NCBI RefSeq assembly: GCF_000620645.1
Contig: NZ_KK211159.1
Location: 579,467-643,466, forward strand
DNA: 64,000 nt
Direction of reading: 5' to 3'
Source: Nocardioides sp. URHA0032
GTDB taxonomy: Bacteria; Actinomycetota; Actinomycetes; Propionibacteriales; Nocardioidaceae
Part shown: positions 24,849 to 35,856 of the stretch, one piece after another
Layout: each line of letters opens with the position of its first letter
Numbering within the stretch: the stretch's first letter is position 1
Program-made: the position numbers and the translations under genes
The notes under the pieces: model-generated
Told to the model about the DNA's origin: nothing
What the model saw: only the letters and a program-made list of their open reading frames with translations
Database searches by the model: none

Positions 24849-26221
24849 CTACTGGGCCTGCGACACGCTCGACATGTTGAAGTCGGGCACCCGCAGCGCC
24901 GGCATCGCCGTCCGGCTGAAGTAGTCGTCGCCCCACTCGCGGCTGAAGGCCGGCCCGGTCGCCGACGCGTGGGTGAACCGGGTGAGGATGTCGACCGGGC
25001 TCTCGTTGAAGCGGAAGTTGTTCACGGCACCGGTGACCTCACCGTCCTCGACCAGGTACACGCCGTCGCGGGTCAGGCCGGTGAGCAGCAGGGTCTGCGG
25101 GTCGACCTCCCGGATGTACCACAGACAGGTGAGCAGCAGGCCGCGGTCGGTCCCCGCCACGAGGTCCTCGATCGACCCCGACCCACCGTCGACGACCAGG
25201 CAGAGGTTGTCGATGCCGGGCGTCATCGGCTGGGCGGTCATCGCGGCGCTGTGCCGGGTCTGGATCAGCCCGGCCAGCTCGCCGTCCCTGATCCAGTCGG
25301 TCCGGCCGAGCGGCAGACCGTTGTCGAACACCGACTCCTCGTTGCTCGAGCTCGAGGTGACCGCGAACGGCAGGCACTCCAGCCCGGCGTACGACGGGTC
25401 GGAGAACAGGTTCACCCCGGGCCGGGCGATCCGCTGGCCGATGCGGGTGCCACCAGCACGCTCGCTGTAGACCGACTGGCCCTCCCACGCGACCCGCGCA
25501 CCGGCGCTCCAGTACGCGTCGATCATCAGGTCGGCCACCGCCGTCGGCGGCAGGATCGTGTCGTACCGCCCGGCGGGCAGGTCGACCCGACGCTCGGCCC
25601 AGGCGAGCCGCCGGGCCAGCTCGTCGTCGATGGCGAGCGGGTCGACGTCGTCGAAGTCGCGGGTCGCCGCTCCGACCCAGGCGCTGCGGGTCAGGTCCGC
25701 GGACTTCCCGGTGCAGCCGACGTGACCGGTCGGCTGGACGTGCCGCAGGCGCAGGCCGGTGGACGAGCCGAGGTACGTCGTGGTCATCTCGTGGTTGACG
25801 AACCCGTACAGGATCCGTCCGGCGGCGGCCGCCCGGCCGAACGCCTCACCCAGGGCGGGCGCCACGGCGTCGTACACGTGGATGTCGGTCGGGACCGGCG
25901 GCTCGTCCCAGTCCGGCGATGCGTGGTCGCGGACCAGCTCGTCGGCGTCCTCGGCGGGGTCGGCCTCGCGGGCCGCGCTGTCGGCGGACTCGACGAGCCG
26001 GGTCAGGCCGTCGAGGGTCGTCACGCTGCCGGACGCCGACGCCGTCGCCTGCCCGGCGAACGAGACGACCGTGACGTCGACCCCGCTCATCACGCCGTTC
26101 GTGGTCAGGGTGCTGTTCGCCCACCTCAGGTTGGCGCTGGTGCTGCTGCGGAGGACGACCATGCAGTCGTCGGCGGTCGAGGTGGCGAGGGCGTGCTCGA
26201 CGACGGACTGGGGTGTGGTCA

Positions 26222-26222
<1 letters not shown>
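24849..26222 (-). CDS. tldE: TldE/PmbA-family metalloprotease subunit
   Basis: A 457-residue partner of TldD. TldE lacks the catalytic HExxxH and forms a heterodimer that unfolds and cuts peptides, for example in maturation of microcin-type peptides and CcdA turnover in E. coli. Recognisable blocks are LPPTAVADLMIDAYWSAGARV, VNLFSDPSYAG and EVDPQTLLLTGLTRDGVYLVEDGEVTGAVNNFRFNESP. ATG 26222 overlaps the tldD stop by one base (TGATG), so the two subunits are translated together. No small RiPP-like precursor was seen next to the pair. Confidence 0.87.
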
Positions 26223-27742
<1,520 letters not shown>

Positions 27743-27785
27743 GCGGCGAACCTACCCGACCGGCTCTGTCCTAGGGTCTGTCGAC

Positions 27786-28484
27786 ATGGGTGCACCTTCC
27801 TGGCTGGGCATCGGCGCTCAGCGCAGCGGCACGGCGTGGTTCACGGGACTCCTCACCCAGCACCCGCAGGTCGATCTCGGGACCAACGGCAAGAAGGAGC
27901 AGCAGCTGCTGCACAAGGTCGCCGACGGTCGGACGCCGGCGGCGGACTACCTCGACCTGTTTCCGGAGGACGGGGTCCGCCGGGGCGACTTCTCGCCGCA
28001 GTACCTGCGGCACCCGTCGGCCGGCGTCGTCGTTCCGCGGCTGGTGCCGGACGCTCCGATCCTGGTGCTGCTGCGGGACCCGGTGGAGCGGTACCGGTCG
28101 GCCATGCGGCTCGGCGTCACCCGTGGCCGGTCGCAGCCCTACCCGATCCCGGTGAACCTGCAGACCTGGGCCGGCTTCTACGCCGACCAGCTCGACGTGT
28201 GGGCGTCGTTCGTCGGCAAGGACCGGCTCACGGTGCTGGTCTACGAGCAGGTGCGCGACAACCCGCAGCCGGCCGTCGATCTGGTGTGGGGCCAGCTCGG
28301 CCTGGCGCCGGTGCCGCTGGCCGCGGTCCACGCGCCGTCGCGGTCCAGCTCGTCCGAGGAGGCCGACTGGGAGTGGCCGGAGGGCATGCAGGACGCTCTG
28401 CGCGTCCTCTACCGCCCGCAGGCCCGGCGCCTCGCCGACGACTGGGGACTCGACGTGAGCACCTGGGAGACGTTGCGCTTCTAG
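27786..28484 (+). CDS. Sulfotransferase family protein
   Basis: A 232-residue cytoplasmic enzyme that should move sulfate from PAPS to an alcohol or amine. IGAQRSGTAWF (residues 8-18) is the 5'-phosphosulfate loop, and LVLLRDPVERYRSAMR is the 3'-phosphate site. It is short, like heparan-type or bacterial St-like enzymes. A -10 box TAGGGT (27772-27777) lies eight bases before ATG 27786, so it is leaderless. The stop overlaps the convergent sbcC end by four bases. The acceptor is unknown. Confidence 0.83.
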   Translation: MGAPSWLGIGAQRSGTAWFTGLLTQHPQVDLGTNGKKEQQLLHKVADGRTPAADYLDLFPEDGVRRGDFSPQYLRHPSAGVVVPRLVPDAPILVLLRDPVERYRSAMRLGVTRGRSQPYPIPVNLQTWAGFYADQLDVWASFVGKDRLTVLVYEQVRDNPQPAVDLVWGQLGLAPVPLAAVHAPSRSSSSEEADWEWPEGMQDALRVLYRPQARRLADDWGLDVSTWETLRF

Positions 28485-31117
28485 CGGCTGATCCCGACCG
28501 TCGAGCCGCGACGGTCCTTGCGGACGACGAGCTGGACCGGGATCCGGTCGCGCATCTCGGCGACGTGGCTGACCACTCCGACCACGCGGCCACCGTCGCG
28601 CAGCGAGTCGAGGGTGTCCATCACGTCGTCGAGGGTGTCGGCGTCCAGGGACCCGAACCCCTCGTCGACGAAGAGGGTGTCCAGGTCGGCGCCCCCCGCC
28701 TCGTGGGCGACGACGTCGGCCAGCCCGAGCGCCAGGGCGAGCGAGACCACGAAGGTCTCCCCGCCGGACAGCGTCGCGGGGTCGCGGGACTCGCCGGACC
28801 AGTCGTCGCGCACGAGCAGGCTGAGGCCGCCGCGGGTCTCCCCGGCGCCGCGTCGGCCGGTGTGCTCGAGGGAGTAGCGCCGGTCGCTCATGCCGGCGAG
28901 CCGGGTGTTGGCGGCGGCGACGACCTGCCCGAGCCGGTAGCCGAGGACGTACGCCGAGAGGCGCATCTGCAGCCGGTTGTCGGGCGACTTGCCCTCCACG
29001 AAGCCGGACAGGCTCGTGGCGAGGTCGAGCTCGTCGCGGAGCGGTGCCCAGACGGCCAGGGCCGCCTCGAGCTCGCCCACGAGCGAGCCGAGCCGCTGGG
29101 CGAGCGCGGCCCAGCGCGCCTCCCGGGCGCGGGCCTCGCCGAGTGCGTCGAGCGCAGTGGCGTGCTCGTGCGTGAGGGCGTCGAGGTCGGGGAGGGCGGC
29201 CGTCGCGACCTCCTCCGAGCCGGGCTCCGCGAGCACGGCGGTGACGGCGGCGAGCCGGCGGTCGTGCTCCGCGACGCGGTGGGCGAGGTGGTCGTACGCC
29301 TGTTGGTCGAGGGCGGCCGCGAGGGCACTGTCGACGACGTCGAAGCCGGCCTCGTCGACCGCCGCCGCGAGCGCCGACTCGGCCTCCGCGAGCGCTGTCG
29401 CAGCGGTCGCGAGCCGGTCGAGGGAGGCCAGCGCGGAGCGCGCCGCCCGCTCGGCCCGCTGCGAGGTGGCGAGCCGGTCCTCGTCGTACTCGGCGAGCTC
29501 GTCGGCGAGCGCTGTCGACTCCGCCGCCAGAGCCGCGAGCGACGCGGCGACCGCGCCGGACTCGGCCGCGATCCCGGCTGGGACGGCGTCGGCTCGATCG
29601 GTGGCCGCGGCGAGCGCCGCGCGGACCTCGCCGACCTTGGTCTCGAGGGCGAACTCCGCGACGACCGCATCGTCGGCGGCTCGCTGGGCGTCCTTCTCGG
29701 CGGACTCGTCGGGGGCACCGTGCGGCGCGGCGGCCTTGTGCGGGTGGTCGCAGGAGCCGCACACCGGGCAGGACCCCCCGACCACCAGGCCGGCGGCGAT
29801 CTCGGCGGCCATGCCGTTGACGCGCTGCTCGCGCAGCCCGATCGCGCGCTCGCGGAGGTCGAGGGTCAGCTGCCTGGCCAGGACGTGCGTCTCCTCGGCT
29901 TCGGCCAGTTGCGTGGTCAGGGCGGTCACGAGCTCGCGGGCCTCCGCGCGGGCCCGCTCGGCGGCTCTGCGCAGCTCGGTCGAGCGCCGCTCGAGCCGGG
30001 CCATGTCGGAACGGACGGCTGCCAGTCGCCGGGCCCGGGGCTCGAGCGCCCGGATCCGGGCGCCCTCGCCGACCGCCTCGGCGAGGTCCTGCTCGATCGC
30101 GTCGCGGTCGGTGCCGGTCACCGAGGCGACGGCAGACTCGTGGGTGCGACGGGCGGTGACCGCCATCCGGTGCAGGGGCACCACACCGGCAGCGCGACGG
30201 GCAGCGGCGAGGCGGTCGCGGGCAGCGTCGTGCTGGCCGGACTCCTCCAGCAGCCGCTGGTGCTCGGCCCGTGCGCGGTCGAGGCGTGCACGACGCTCGG
30301 TCAGGACCCGGGCATCCTCGAGCCGGGACCGGGTCGCGGCCTCGGTGTCGGCCGCCTCCGCCGCGCCTGCCGCGGTCGCGGTCGCGCGCTCCGCGGCTCG
30401 TGCCAGCAGGGCTCGGGCCCACGAGGCGTGCTCCTCCTCGGGTGCGTCGACACCGGTGGCCTCGCTGACCCGGCTGACGAGGTCGTCGACGGTCGCGGCC
30501 GCGGTCTCGGAGCGCTTGCGCAGGGCGACGCGGTGGTCGCGCAGCCACCTCTCGACGGACTCGAACCGGCCCGTGCGGAACAGCTGCTGGAGCAGGTAGT
30601 GACGCTCCTCGGAACGGGCCCGCAGGAACGCCTGGAACCGGCCCTGCGGCAGCATCGCGACCTGGGTGAACTGGGCGACGTTCATGCCGACCAGCCGGGT
30701 GACCAGGTGCCCGGTCTCGTCGAGGCGCGTGCTGAGCATCGTCCAGGTGCCGTCGATGCGCTCCGCGATGCTCACCGATGCCTGCTCGGTCGTGACGCCG
30801 TCGCCGCGCTTCTTGGGTCGGGTCCACGCCGGTGAGCGGACGACCCGGAACCGCCGGCCGGACAACGTGACCTCGAGCGTCACGCTGGGTCGTACGCCGG
30901 GCGCCGCCTGGTCCGAGCGCAGCCGCTTGGCGCTGTTGCGGTCTCCCGGGACATCGCCGTACAGCGCGAAGCAGACCGCGTCGAGGACGCTGGTCTTGCC
31001 GGCCCCGGTCGGCCCGGACAGGAGGAACAGCCCCGCGTCGGAGAGGTGGTCGAAGTCGACCCGGACAGTGTCCGCGAACGGCCCGAAGGCGGTGATCTCG
31101 AGCTCGTGGAGCCTCAT
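28481..31117 (-). CDS. sbcC: Exonuclease subunit SbcC (Rad50-like ATPase)
   Basis: An 878-residue SMC-like ATPase that, with SbcD, opens hairpin and protein-blocked DNA ends. Walker A GPTGAGKTS (residues 35-43), long coiled-coil arms with the zinc hook CPVCG (near residue 448), signature LSGGETFVVSLALALGLADVV and Walker B LDTLFVDEGFGSLD are present. The ATG overlaps the sbcD stop (ATGA), the usual sbcD-sbcC order. It is somewhat shorter than the E. coli protein (about 1050), with shorter arms. It may also act on palindromes such as those at 7.5, 32.4 and 41.2 kb. Confidence 0.92.
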   Translation of the reverse strand: MRLHELEITAFGPFADTVRVDFDHLSDAGLFLLSGPTGAGKTSVLDAVCFALYGDVPGDRNSAKRLRSDQAAPGVRPSVTLEVTLSGRRFRVVRSPAWTRPKKRGDGVTTEQASVSIAERIDGTWTMLSTRLDETGHLVTRLVGMNVAQFTQVAMLPQGRFQAFLRARSEERHYLLQQLFRTGRFESVERWLRDHRVALRKRSETAAATVDDLVSRVSEATGVDAPEEEHASWARALLARAAERATATAAGAAEAADTEAATRSRLEDARVLTERRARLDRARAEHQRLLEESGQHDAARDRLAAARRAAGVVPLHRMAVTARRTHESAVASVTGTDRDAIEQDLAEAVGEGARIRALEPRARRLAAVRSDMARLERRSTELRRAAERARAEARELVTALTTQLAEAEETHVLARQLTLDLRERAIGLREQRVNGMAAEIAAGLVVGGSCPVCGSCDHPHKAAAPHGAPDESAEKDAQRAADDAVVAEFALETKVGEVRAALAAATDRADAVPAGIAAESGAVAASLAALAAESTALADELAEYDEDRLATSQRAERAARSALASLDRLATAATALAEAESALAAAVDEAGFDVVDSALAAALDQQAYDHLAHRVAEHDRRLAAVTAVLAEPGSEEVATAALPDLDALTHEHATALDALGEARAREARWAALAQRLGSLVGELEAALAVWAPLRDELDLATSLSGFVEGKSPDNRLQMRLSAYVLGYRLGQVVAAANTRLAGMSDRRYSLEHTGRRGAGETRGGLSLLVRDDWSGESRDPATLSGGETFVVSLALALGLADVVAHEAGGADLDTLFVDEGFGSLDADTLDDVMDTLDSLRDGGRVVGVVSHVAEMRDRIPVQLVVRKDRRGSTVGISR

Positions 31118-32274
31118 CCCGCCCCCGAGACCAGCACGTCGAAGTCGGGGTCCTCGCAGCAGGCGTCGACGGCGGCCAGCAGGAGCGCCGCCTCGGCCTC
31201 GGTGGCGGGCGTACCGCGGACGGCGTCGACGAAGTCGAGGGCGACGGCGTGGTCGGAGCGTCCCTGCGGGACCGCGGTCGGGACGTGGTCGCGCTCGCCC
31301 CCCGCCGGCTCGAACCCGAGGACCAGGGTGTGCGGGAAGCGGGAGCGCAATCGCTCCATCGCCTGCAGGGGGCGGACGTCGTCGACCAGGGTCGCCTGCA
31401 CCCAGGCGTCCTCGTGACCGGTCAGCGCCGGGTCGGCGAGCAGGCCGTCGAGCGTGCCGCGGATCCTGGCGAGGCGGCGGGGGACCGGGGCCTCGACGAA
31501 CTCGGCGCCTGCGAACCCGCCGGCGTCGAGCTCCACGAGCCAGGAGCCCTTGACCTGGCCGGCCTCGGAGAAGGAGTAGGCGAGCGGTGAGCCGGAGTAG
31601 CGCACCGTCTCGGTGAGCGTGTGCCGGCCGTGCAGGTGGCCGAGCGCGGCGTAGTCGACTCCCTCGAACACGGTCGTGGGCACGAGCGAGACGCCGCCGA
31701 CGCTGATGTCACGCTCGGAGTCGGAGGGCTGGGCACCCGCCACGAACGCGTGGGCCAGGACGACGCTCCGTGCGCCGCGGCCGCCGCGGTCGGCGTTCAC
31801 GCGCGCCATCGCGGCGGCGAGCGCGGCCTCGTGGGAGCGGGCCGTGAGTCCCCAGGGCTCGCGGACCGCGTCGGGATCGAGGTAGGGGATGCCGTAGACG
31901 GCCACCGGACCGTGCTGGTCCTCGAGCAGCACGGGCGTGCCGACGGTGCGGGCGTCGGTGCGGATGAAGACGCCCGCGGCGTCGATCAGCCGGGAGCTGA
32001 ACCCGAGCCGCTGCGCGGAGTCGTGGTTGCCGCTGGTGAGGACGACCGCGGCGCGGCTGGCGGCGAGCCGGGCCAGCGCCTCGTCGGCGAGGCGGACCGC
32101 GTCGACGTGGGGGAGCGCGCGGTCGTAGACGTCGCCCGAGACCACGACGAGATCCACCCGCTCGTGCGCGACCACCTCGAGGAGGTGGTCGACGTACGCC
32201 GCCTGGTGCCCGAGCATGCCCTCGCGGTGGAAGGAGCGCCCGAGGTGCCAGTCGGAGGTGTGGAGGATGCGCAC
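31114..32274 (-). CDS. sbcD: Exonuclease subunit SbcD (Mre11-like nuclease)
   Basis: A 386-residue metallophosphoesterase. HTSDWHLGRSFH (from residue 5), VVSGDVYDRA, LTSGNHDS and GHLHGRH are the five-motif dinuclear metal site of Mre11 nucleases. It cuts double-stranded ends and hairpins in complex with SbcC. Translation starts at a GTG (32274). A palindromic repeat and fdhD lie upstream on the same strand. Confidence 0.92.
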   Translation of the reverse strand: MRILHTSDWHLGRSFHREGMLGHQAAYVDHLLEVVAHERVDLVVVSGDVYDRALPHVDAVRLADEALARLAASRAAVVLTSGNHDSAQRLGFSSRLIDAAGVFIRTDARTVGTPVLLEDQHGPVAVYGIPYLDPDAVREPWGLTARSHEAALAAAMARVNADRGGRGARSVVLAHAFVAGAQPSDSERDISVGGVSLVPTTVFEGVDYAALGHLHGRHTLTETVRYSGSPLAYSFSEAGQVKGSWLVELDAGGFAGAEFVEAPVPRRLARIRGTLDGLLADPALTGHEDAWVQATLVDDVRPLQAMERLRSRFPHTLVLGFEPAGGERDHVPTAVPQGRSDHAVALDFVDAVRGTPATEAEAALLLAAVDACCEDPDFDVLVSGAG

Positions 32275-32372
32275 ACCGCAACGCTAGGAGCGGGCGCCGA
32301 CAGTCCCGGTCTGCCGCGCCGGGTGGCCGGTGATCAGTGGTGGAGCGTGCTCGTGCGGACGGCGTCGAACGT

Positions 32373-32434
32373 CGCGGATTGGTCACCAACCGCACGTGGG
32401 AGCGCTCCCTTCCTGCGGTTGGTGACCAAACCGC
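32373..32434. repeat. Intergenic palindromic repeat, copy A
   Basis: Two inverted arms, CGCGGATTGGTCACCAACCG near 32373 and CGGTTGGTGACCAAACCGC near 32416, flank a short non-matching centre. A second copy lies at 41237-41299, and one arm of each is identical over about 31 bases. This copy sits between fdhD and sbcD, both on the minus strand, and could terminate fdhD transcription. Confidence 0.85.
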
Positions 32435-32455
32435 AGAACTTCGCGCGCTCGTGAA

Positions 32456-33283
32456 TCAGGTGTAGCGCACGCACCGCTCGGCGGAGGTGAACCCGTAGAG
32501 CATCAGGCCGGCCTCGGTGGCGAGCCGGACCGAGAGCGACGTGGGGGCGCCGACGGCGACGAGGGAGCCGATGCCGGCGGCGACCGCCTTCTGCACCAGC
32601 TCGAAGCCGGCGCGGCCGCTGACGACCAGGCACGCCTCGGCGGGCGAGGAGCCGGCGAGCACCCGGGCGCCGGTGACCTTGTCGACCGCGTTGTGCCGGC
32701 CGACGTCCTCGCGCACGACGAGGGCGTCGCCCGAGGCGGTGAACAGGCCGGCGGCGTGCACGCCGCCGGTCCGGGAGAACACGGCCTGCCCGGGCCGCAG
32801 CGCACCGGGCAGCGATCTGACGATGTCGGGCGTCGGCAGCGGCCCGGTCCACGCCGGGCCGCGGGGAGCGGTGAGCGCCGACCCGACGCTGTCCTTGCCG
32901 CACACTCCGCACGCCGACGACCCGGATCCGGCGTGCCGGTGCCCGGGGTCGCGCAGGGGAGCGGACGAGAGCGTCACCGTGACGACGTTCAGCTCCTGGT
33001 CGGGCGTGAGTGACTCGTCGGTGCAGTACGCCACCGCCTGGACGGCCGCCGGCGCCGCCACGCCCTCGTGCACCAGCCACCCGGCCGCGAGCTCGAAGTC
33101 GTGCCCGGGAGTCCGCATCGTCACCCACACCCGGCGCGGCGGTACGCCGGGCCAGGCCAGCCGGATCTCGAGCGGTTCCTCCGTCGCCAGCCGGTCCTCG
33201 CGCCGGTGCTCACCGTCGGACGCGTGCTCGTGCACCCGGGTCCGGACCGTCGGACCCGGGCGTCGCGCGCGGTCGAGGCTCAC
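32456..33283 (-). CDS. fdhD: Formate dehydrogenase accessory sulfurtransferase FdhD
   Basis: A 275-residue cytoplasmic protein that passes sulfur from IscS to the molybdenum cofactor of formate dehydrogenase. CGVCGKDS (C125, C128) is the catalytic loop, and VREDVGRHNAVDKVTGARVLAG and CYTDESLTPDQELNVV are family blocks. GTG 33283 lies ten bases after the pepN stop with an AGAGG site, so it is probably co-transcribed with pepN. No formate dehydrogenase is encoded in the window, so its client lies elsewhere. Confidence 0.92.
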   Translation of the reverse strand: MSLDRARRPGPTVRTRVHEHASDGEHRREDRLATEEPLEIRLAWPGVPPRRVWVTMRTPGHDFELAAGWLVHEGVAAPAAVQAVAYCTDESLTPDQELNVVTVTLSSAPLRDPGHRHAGSGSSACGVCGKDSVGSALTAPRGPAWTGPLPTPDIVRSLPGALRPGQAVFSRTGGVHAAGLFTASGDALVVREDVGRHNAVDKVTGARVLAGSSPAEACLVVSGRAGFELVQKAVAAGIGSLVAVGAPTSLSVRLATEAGLMLYGFTSAERCVRYT

Positions 33284-33293
33284 GGCCGTCCTC

Positions 33294-35741
33294 TCACGGG
33301 TGCGGGTACCTCGTCATCACCGCGAGCGTGCGCGTGAGCCGGTCGGCCTGGTCCGCCAGCCGGCGGCGCACCGAGAGGTCGAGGCTCTCCTCCCGGGACA
33401 TCGCCAGCGTCCGGTCGCGGGTCTCCTCGGTCACCGAGGTGCGCGGGAAGAAGAAGTCGGTCGCGTCCGCCAGGACCCACCCCGACCGGACGCCGACCGT
33501 CGCGGGCAGGTCGACGAAGTAGCGGTCGACGTACGCCGCGGTCAGCTGCTCCTGGCCGCCCCGCCACATCCCCGCGCCGGCCGCCTCCAGCTCGTAGTTG
33601 GGCACGTCGACCTTGCCGGTGAACCGGTCCCAGGCCCACGCCTTGGCCTCCGCGTCCGGCAGCGAGGCCAGGGCGCGGGTGTGCTCGACCCGCGACCGGC
33701 CGGTCGGCTGGTCGTCCAGCGCGGCCTGGAGCTCCTCGCGGTCCGTCGCCCCCAGTGTCGCCAGCCGCACCAGCAGCCGCCAGCGCAGGTCCAGGTCGAG
33801 GTCGACCCCGGCCGGCGTGGCGGCGAGCCACGCCCGCAGCTCCTCGGGTGACTCCGACGACGAGATCGCCGCGCGGAACGCCGCGAGCTGGCGCTCGGAC
33901 CCAGGCTCGAGGGAGGCCAGCTTCGCCAGCGCCGCGCCGTGGACGCGGGCGAGCGCGCCCGGACCCGCCACCGGCACCACCTTGTTGAACACCCACGTCA
34001 GGGTGCGACGGCTGGAGTCCTCGGTGTCCTCGACCGGCAGGCTGGCCTCGACGATGTCGAGCACGTCGGCCGGGTCGACCTCGGCGTCGTGCAGCGCGCC
34101 GCGCAGGTTGTTCCAGACGCCCGCGCGGAGCAGGTCGTCGGTGACGCCGGGGAGCACCGTCTTCAGCGCGGTGACGGTCTCGGCGTCCGGCTTCGCGACG
34201 TCCCACGACTCGTCGTACGGGTCCAGCAGCACCGCCGCGCCGGGCGGGACCGGGAACGCCGTCTCGGGGCTGTCCAGGATGACCGGCCGGTCCTCCCACA
34301 CGCCGTCCACCGCCACCGCCGCGCGGAACGTGTGCGCGCGGTCGGCCGGCCTGCCCTGCGGCGGGGTACGGCGGACCAGTCCGGCCTCGCGGTCGAAGGT
34401 GAGCGTGTCGGCGCCGGCGGTCCGCAGCCAGTTCGTCGTGAACGACGACAGGTCACCCGCGCCGGCGGACTCCCACGAGGACAACAGGTCGTGCATCGTC
34501 GCGTTGCCGAACCGGTGCCGGGTCAGGTGGTCCACGACGCCGCCCAGGAAGACCTCGTCGCCGAGCGCGGCGTTGAGCTGCTTCAGGATGCTCGACCCCT
34601 TGGCGTACGAGATCCCGTCGAAGTCCTGCAGCGCCGCGCTGGCGTCGAACGCGCCGTTGCCGGCGACCGGGTGGGTGCTCGGGCCCTCGTCGGCGGTCAG
34701 GCCCCATAGCCGGCGGTCGTAGGCGTGGTCGGTCCACGCGTCGGCGTACTCGGTCACGTCCGCGGTCACGCGCACGCCCATGTACTCGGCGAACGACTCG
34801 TTCAGCCACAGGTCGTCCCACCACTTCGGGGTGACGATGTTGCCGAACCACTGGTGCGCCATCTCGTGGGCGACCGTCGTGGCGCGGGAGATCCGCATCC
34901 CGCGGGTGACCCGGCTGGAGAAGACGAGCGGGTCGCGGAACGTCACGCAGCCCGGGTTCTCCATCGCGCCGGCGTTGAACTCGGGCACGAAGGCCTGGTG
35001 GTAGTCGCCGAACGGGTACCGGATCCCGAACAGCCGGTGGAACTCGTCGAAGCACTGCTTGGTCATCGTGAACAGCTCGTCGGCATCGGCGTCCAGGTCC
35101 TCGGCGAGGCTGGCGCGCGCGGAGAGGCCGAGCGGGATGCCGTCGTGCTCGTCGCGGAGGACGTGGTACGGCCCGGCGACCAGGGTGACGAAGTAGGTCG
35201 AGAGCGGGTGGGTCTGCTCGAACTCCCACACCCCGGGCTCGGGGTTGCTGCCGGGCGCGTTGCCGATCACGACCCAGTCCGCCGGCGCCGTGACGTGGAA
35301 GGTGTACGGCGCCTTCAGGTCCGGCTGGTCGAAGCACGCGAAGACGGTCGGCGCGGCGTCCATGAACGACATGCCGTAGACGTACTGCCTGCCGTCGGCC
35401 GGGTCGGTGCTGCGGTGCAGGCCTTCGCCGTCGTTGCGGAACGGCATCACGGCGTCGACGACCAGCTCGTTCGCGCCGGCGGCGGTCACCAGGGGGAGCC
35501 GCCCGCGCTCCAGCAGATCGGGGTCCAGGCGCTGCCCGTTGAGGCGGATCTCGTTCACCCGGACCGGCTTCAGGTCGACGAACGTCGGTCCACCCGCGCT
35601 CTGGAAGCGCAGGGTGGTCACGGACCCGAACGTGCTCTCGTCGCCGGCGAGGTCGAGCACGACGTCGTACCCGTCCACGGTCAGGAGCTCGAAACGGGCG
35701 ATCGCCTCGGTGTGCTGGAGGCTCTGGTAGGGGCTGCTCAC
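33294..35741 (-). CDS. pepN: Aminopeptidase N (M1 family)
   Basis: An 815-residue zinc peptidase that removes N-terminal residues from peptides. GAMENPGCVTF (near residue 256) binds the free N-terminus; HEMAHQWFGN (near 292) with NESFAEYMG downstream gives the HExxH-x18-E zinc site. The C-terminal ERAP1-like helical domain is full length. Translation starts at a GTG (35741). It forms an apparent operon with fdhD. No signal peptide, so it is cytoplasmic. Confidence 0.93.
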   Translation of the reverse strand: MSSPYQSLQHTEAIARFELLTVDGYDVVLDLAGDESTFGSVTTLRFQSAGGPTFVDLKPVRVNEIRLNGQRLDPDLLERGRLPLVTAAGANELVVDAVMPFRNDGEGLHRSTDPADGRQYVYGMSFMDAAPTVFACFDQPDLKAPYTFHVTAPADWVVIGNAPGSNPEPGVWEFEQTHPLSTYFVTLVAGPYHVLRDEHDGIPLGLSARASLAEDLDADADELFTMTKQCFDEFHRLFGIRYPFGDYHQAFVPEFNAGAMENPGCVTFRDPLVFSSRVTRGMRISRATTVAHEMAHQWFGNIVTPKWWDDLWLNESFAEYMGVRVTADVTEYADAWTDHAYDRRLWGLTADEGPSTHPVAGNGAFDASAALQDFDGISYAKGSSILKQLNAALGDEVFLGGVVDHLTRHRFGNATMHDLLSSWESAGAGDLSSFTTNWLRTAGADTLTFDREAGLVRRTPPQGRPADRAHTFRAAVAVDGVWEDRPVILDSPETAFPVPPGAAVLLDPYDESWDVAKPDAETVTALKTVLPGVTDDLLRAGVWNNLRGALHDAEVDPADVLDIVEASLPVEDTEDSSRRTLTWVFNKVVPVAGPGALARVHGAALAKLASLEPGSERQLAAFRAAISSSESPEELRAWLAATPAGVDLDLDLRWRLLVRLATLGATDREELQAALDDQPTGRSRVEHTRALASLPDAEAKAWAWDRFTGKVDVPNYELEAAGAGMWRGGQEQLTAAYVDRYFVDLPATVGVRSGWVLADATDFFFPRTSVTEETRDRTLAMSREESLDLSVRRRLADQADRLTRTLAVMTRYPHP

Positions 35742-35856
35742 GCGGCCACCCTAAGCCTTGGAGTGTCGCGGATTTCACACCCGTCGGTGGACCCACCTAC
35801 GATCCGCGGTCGGGGGTACGAACGGCGTGTCTCCGTCCGATCTCGGGAGAGACCGC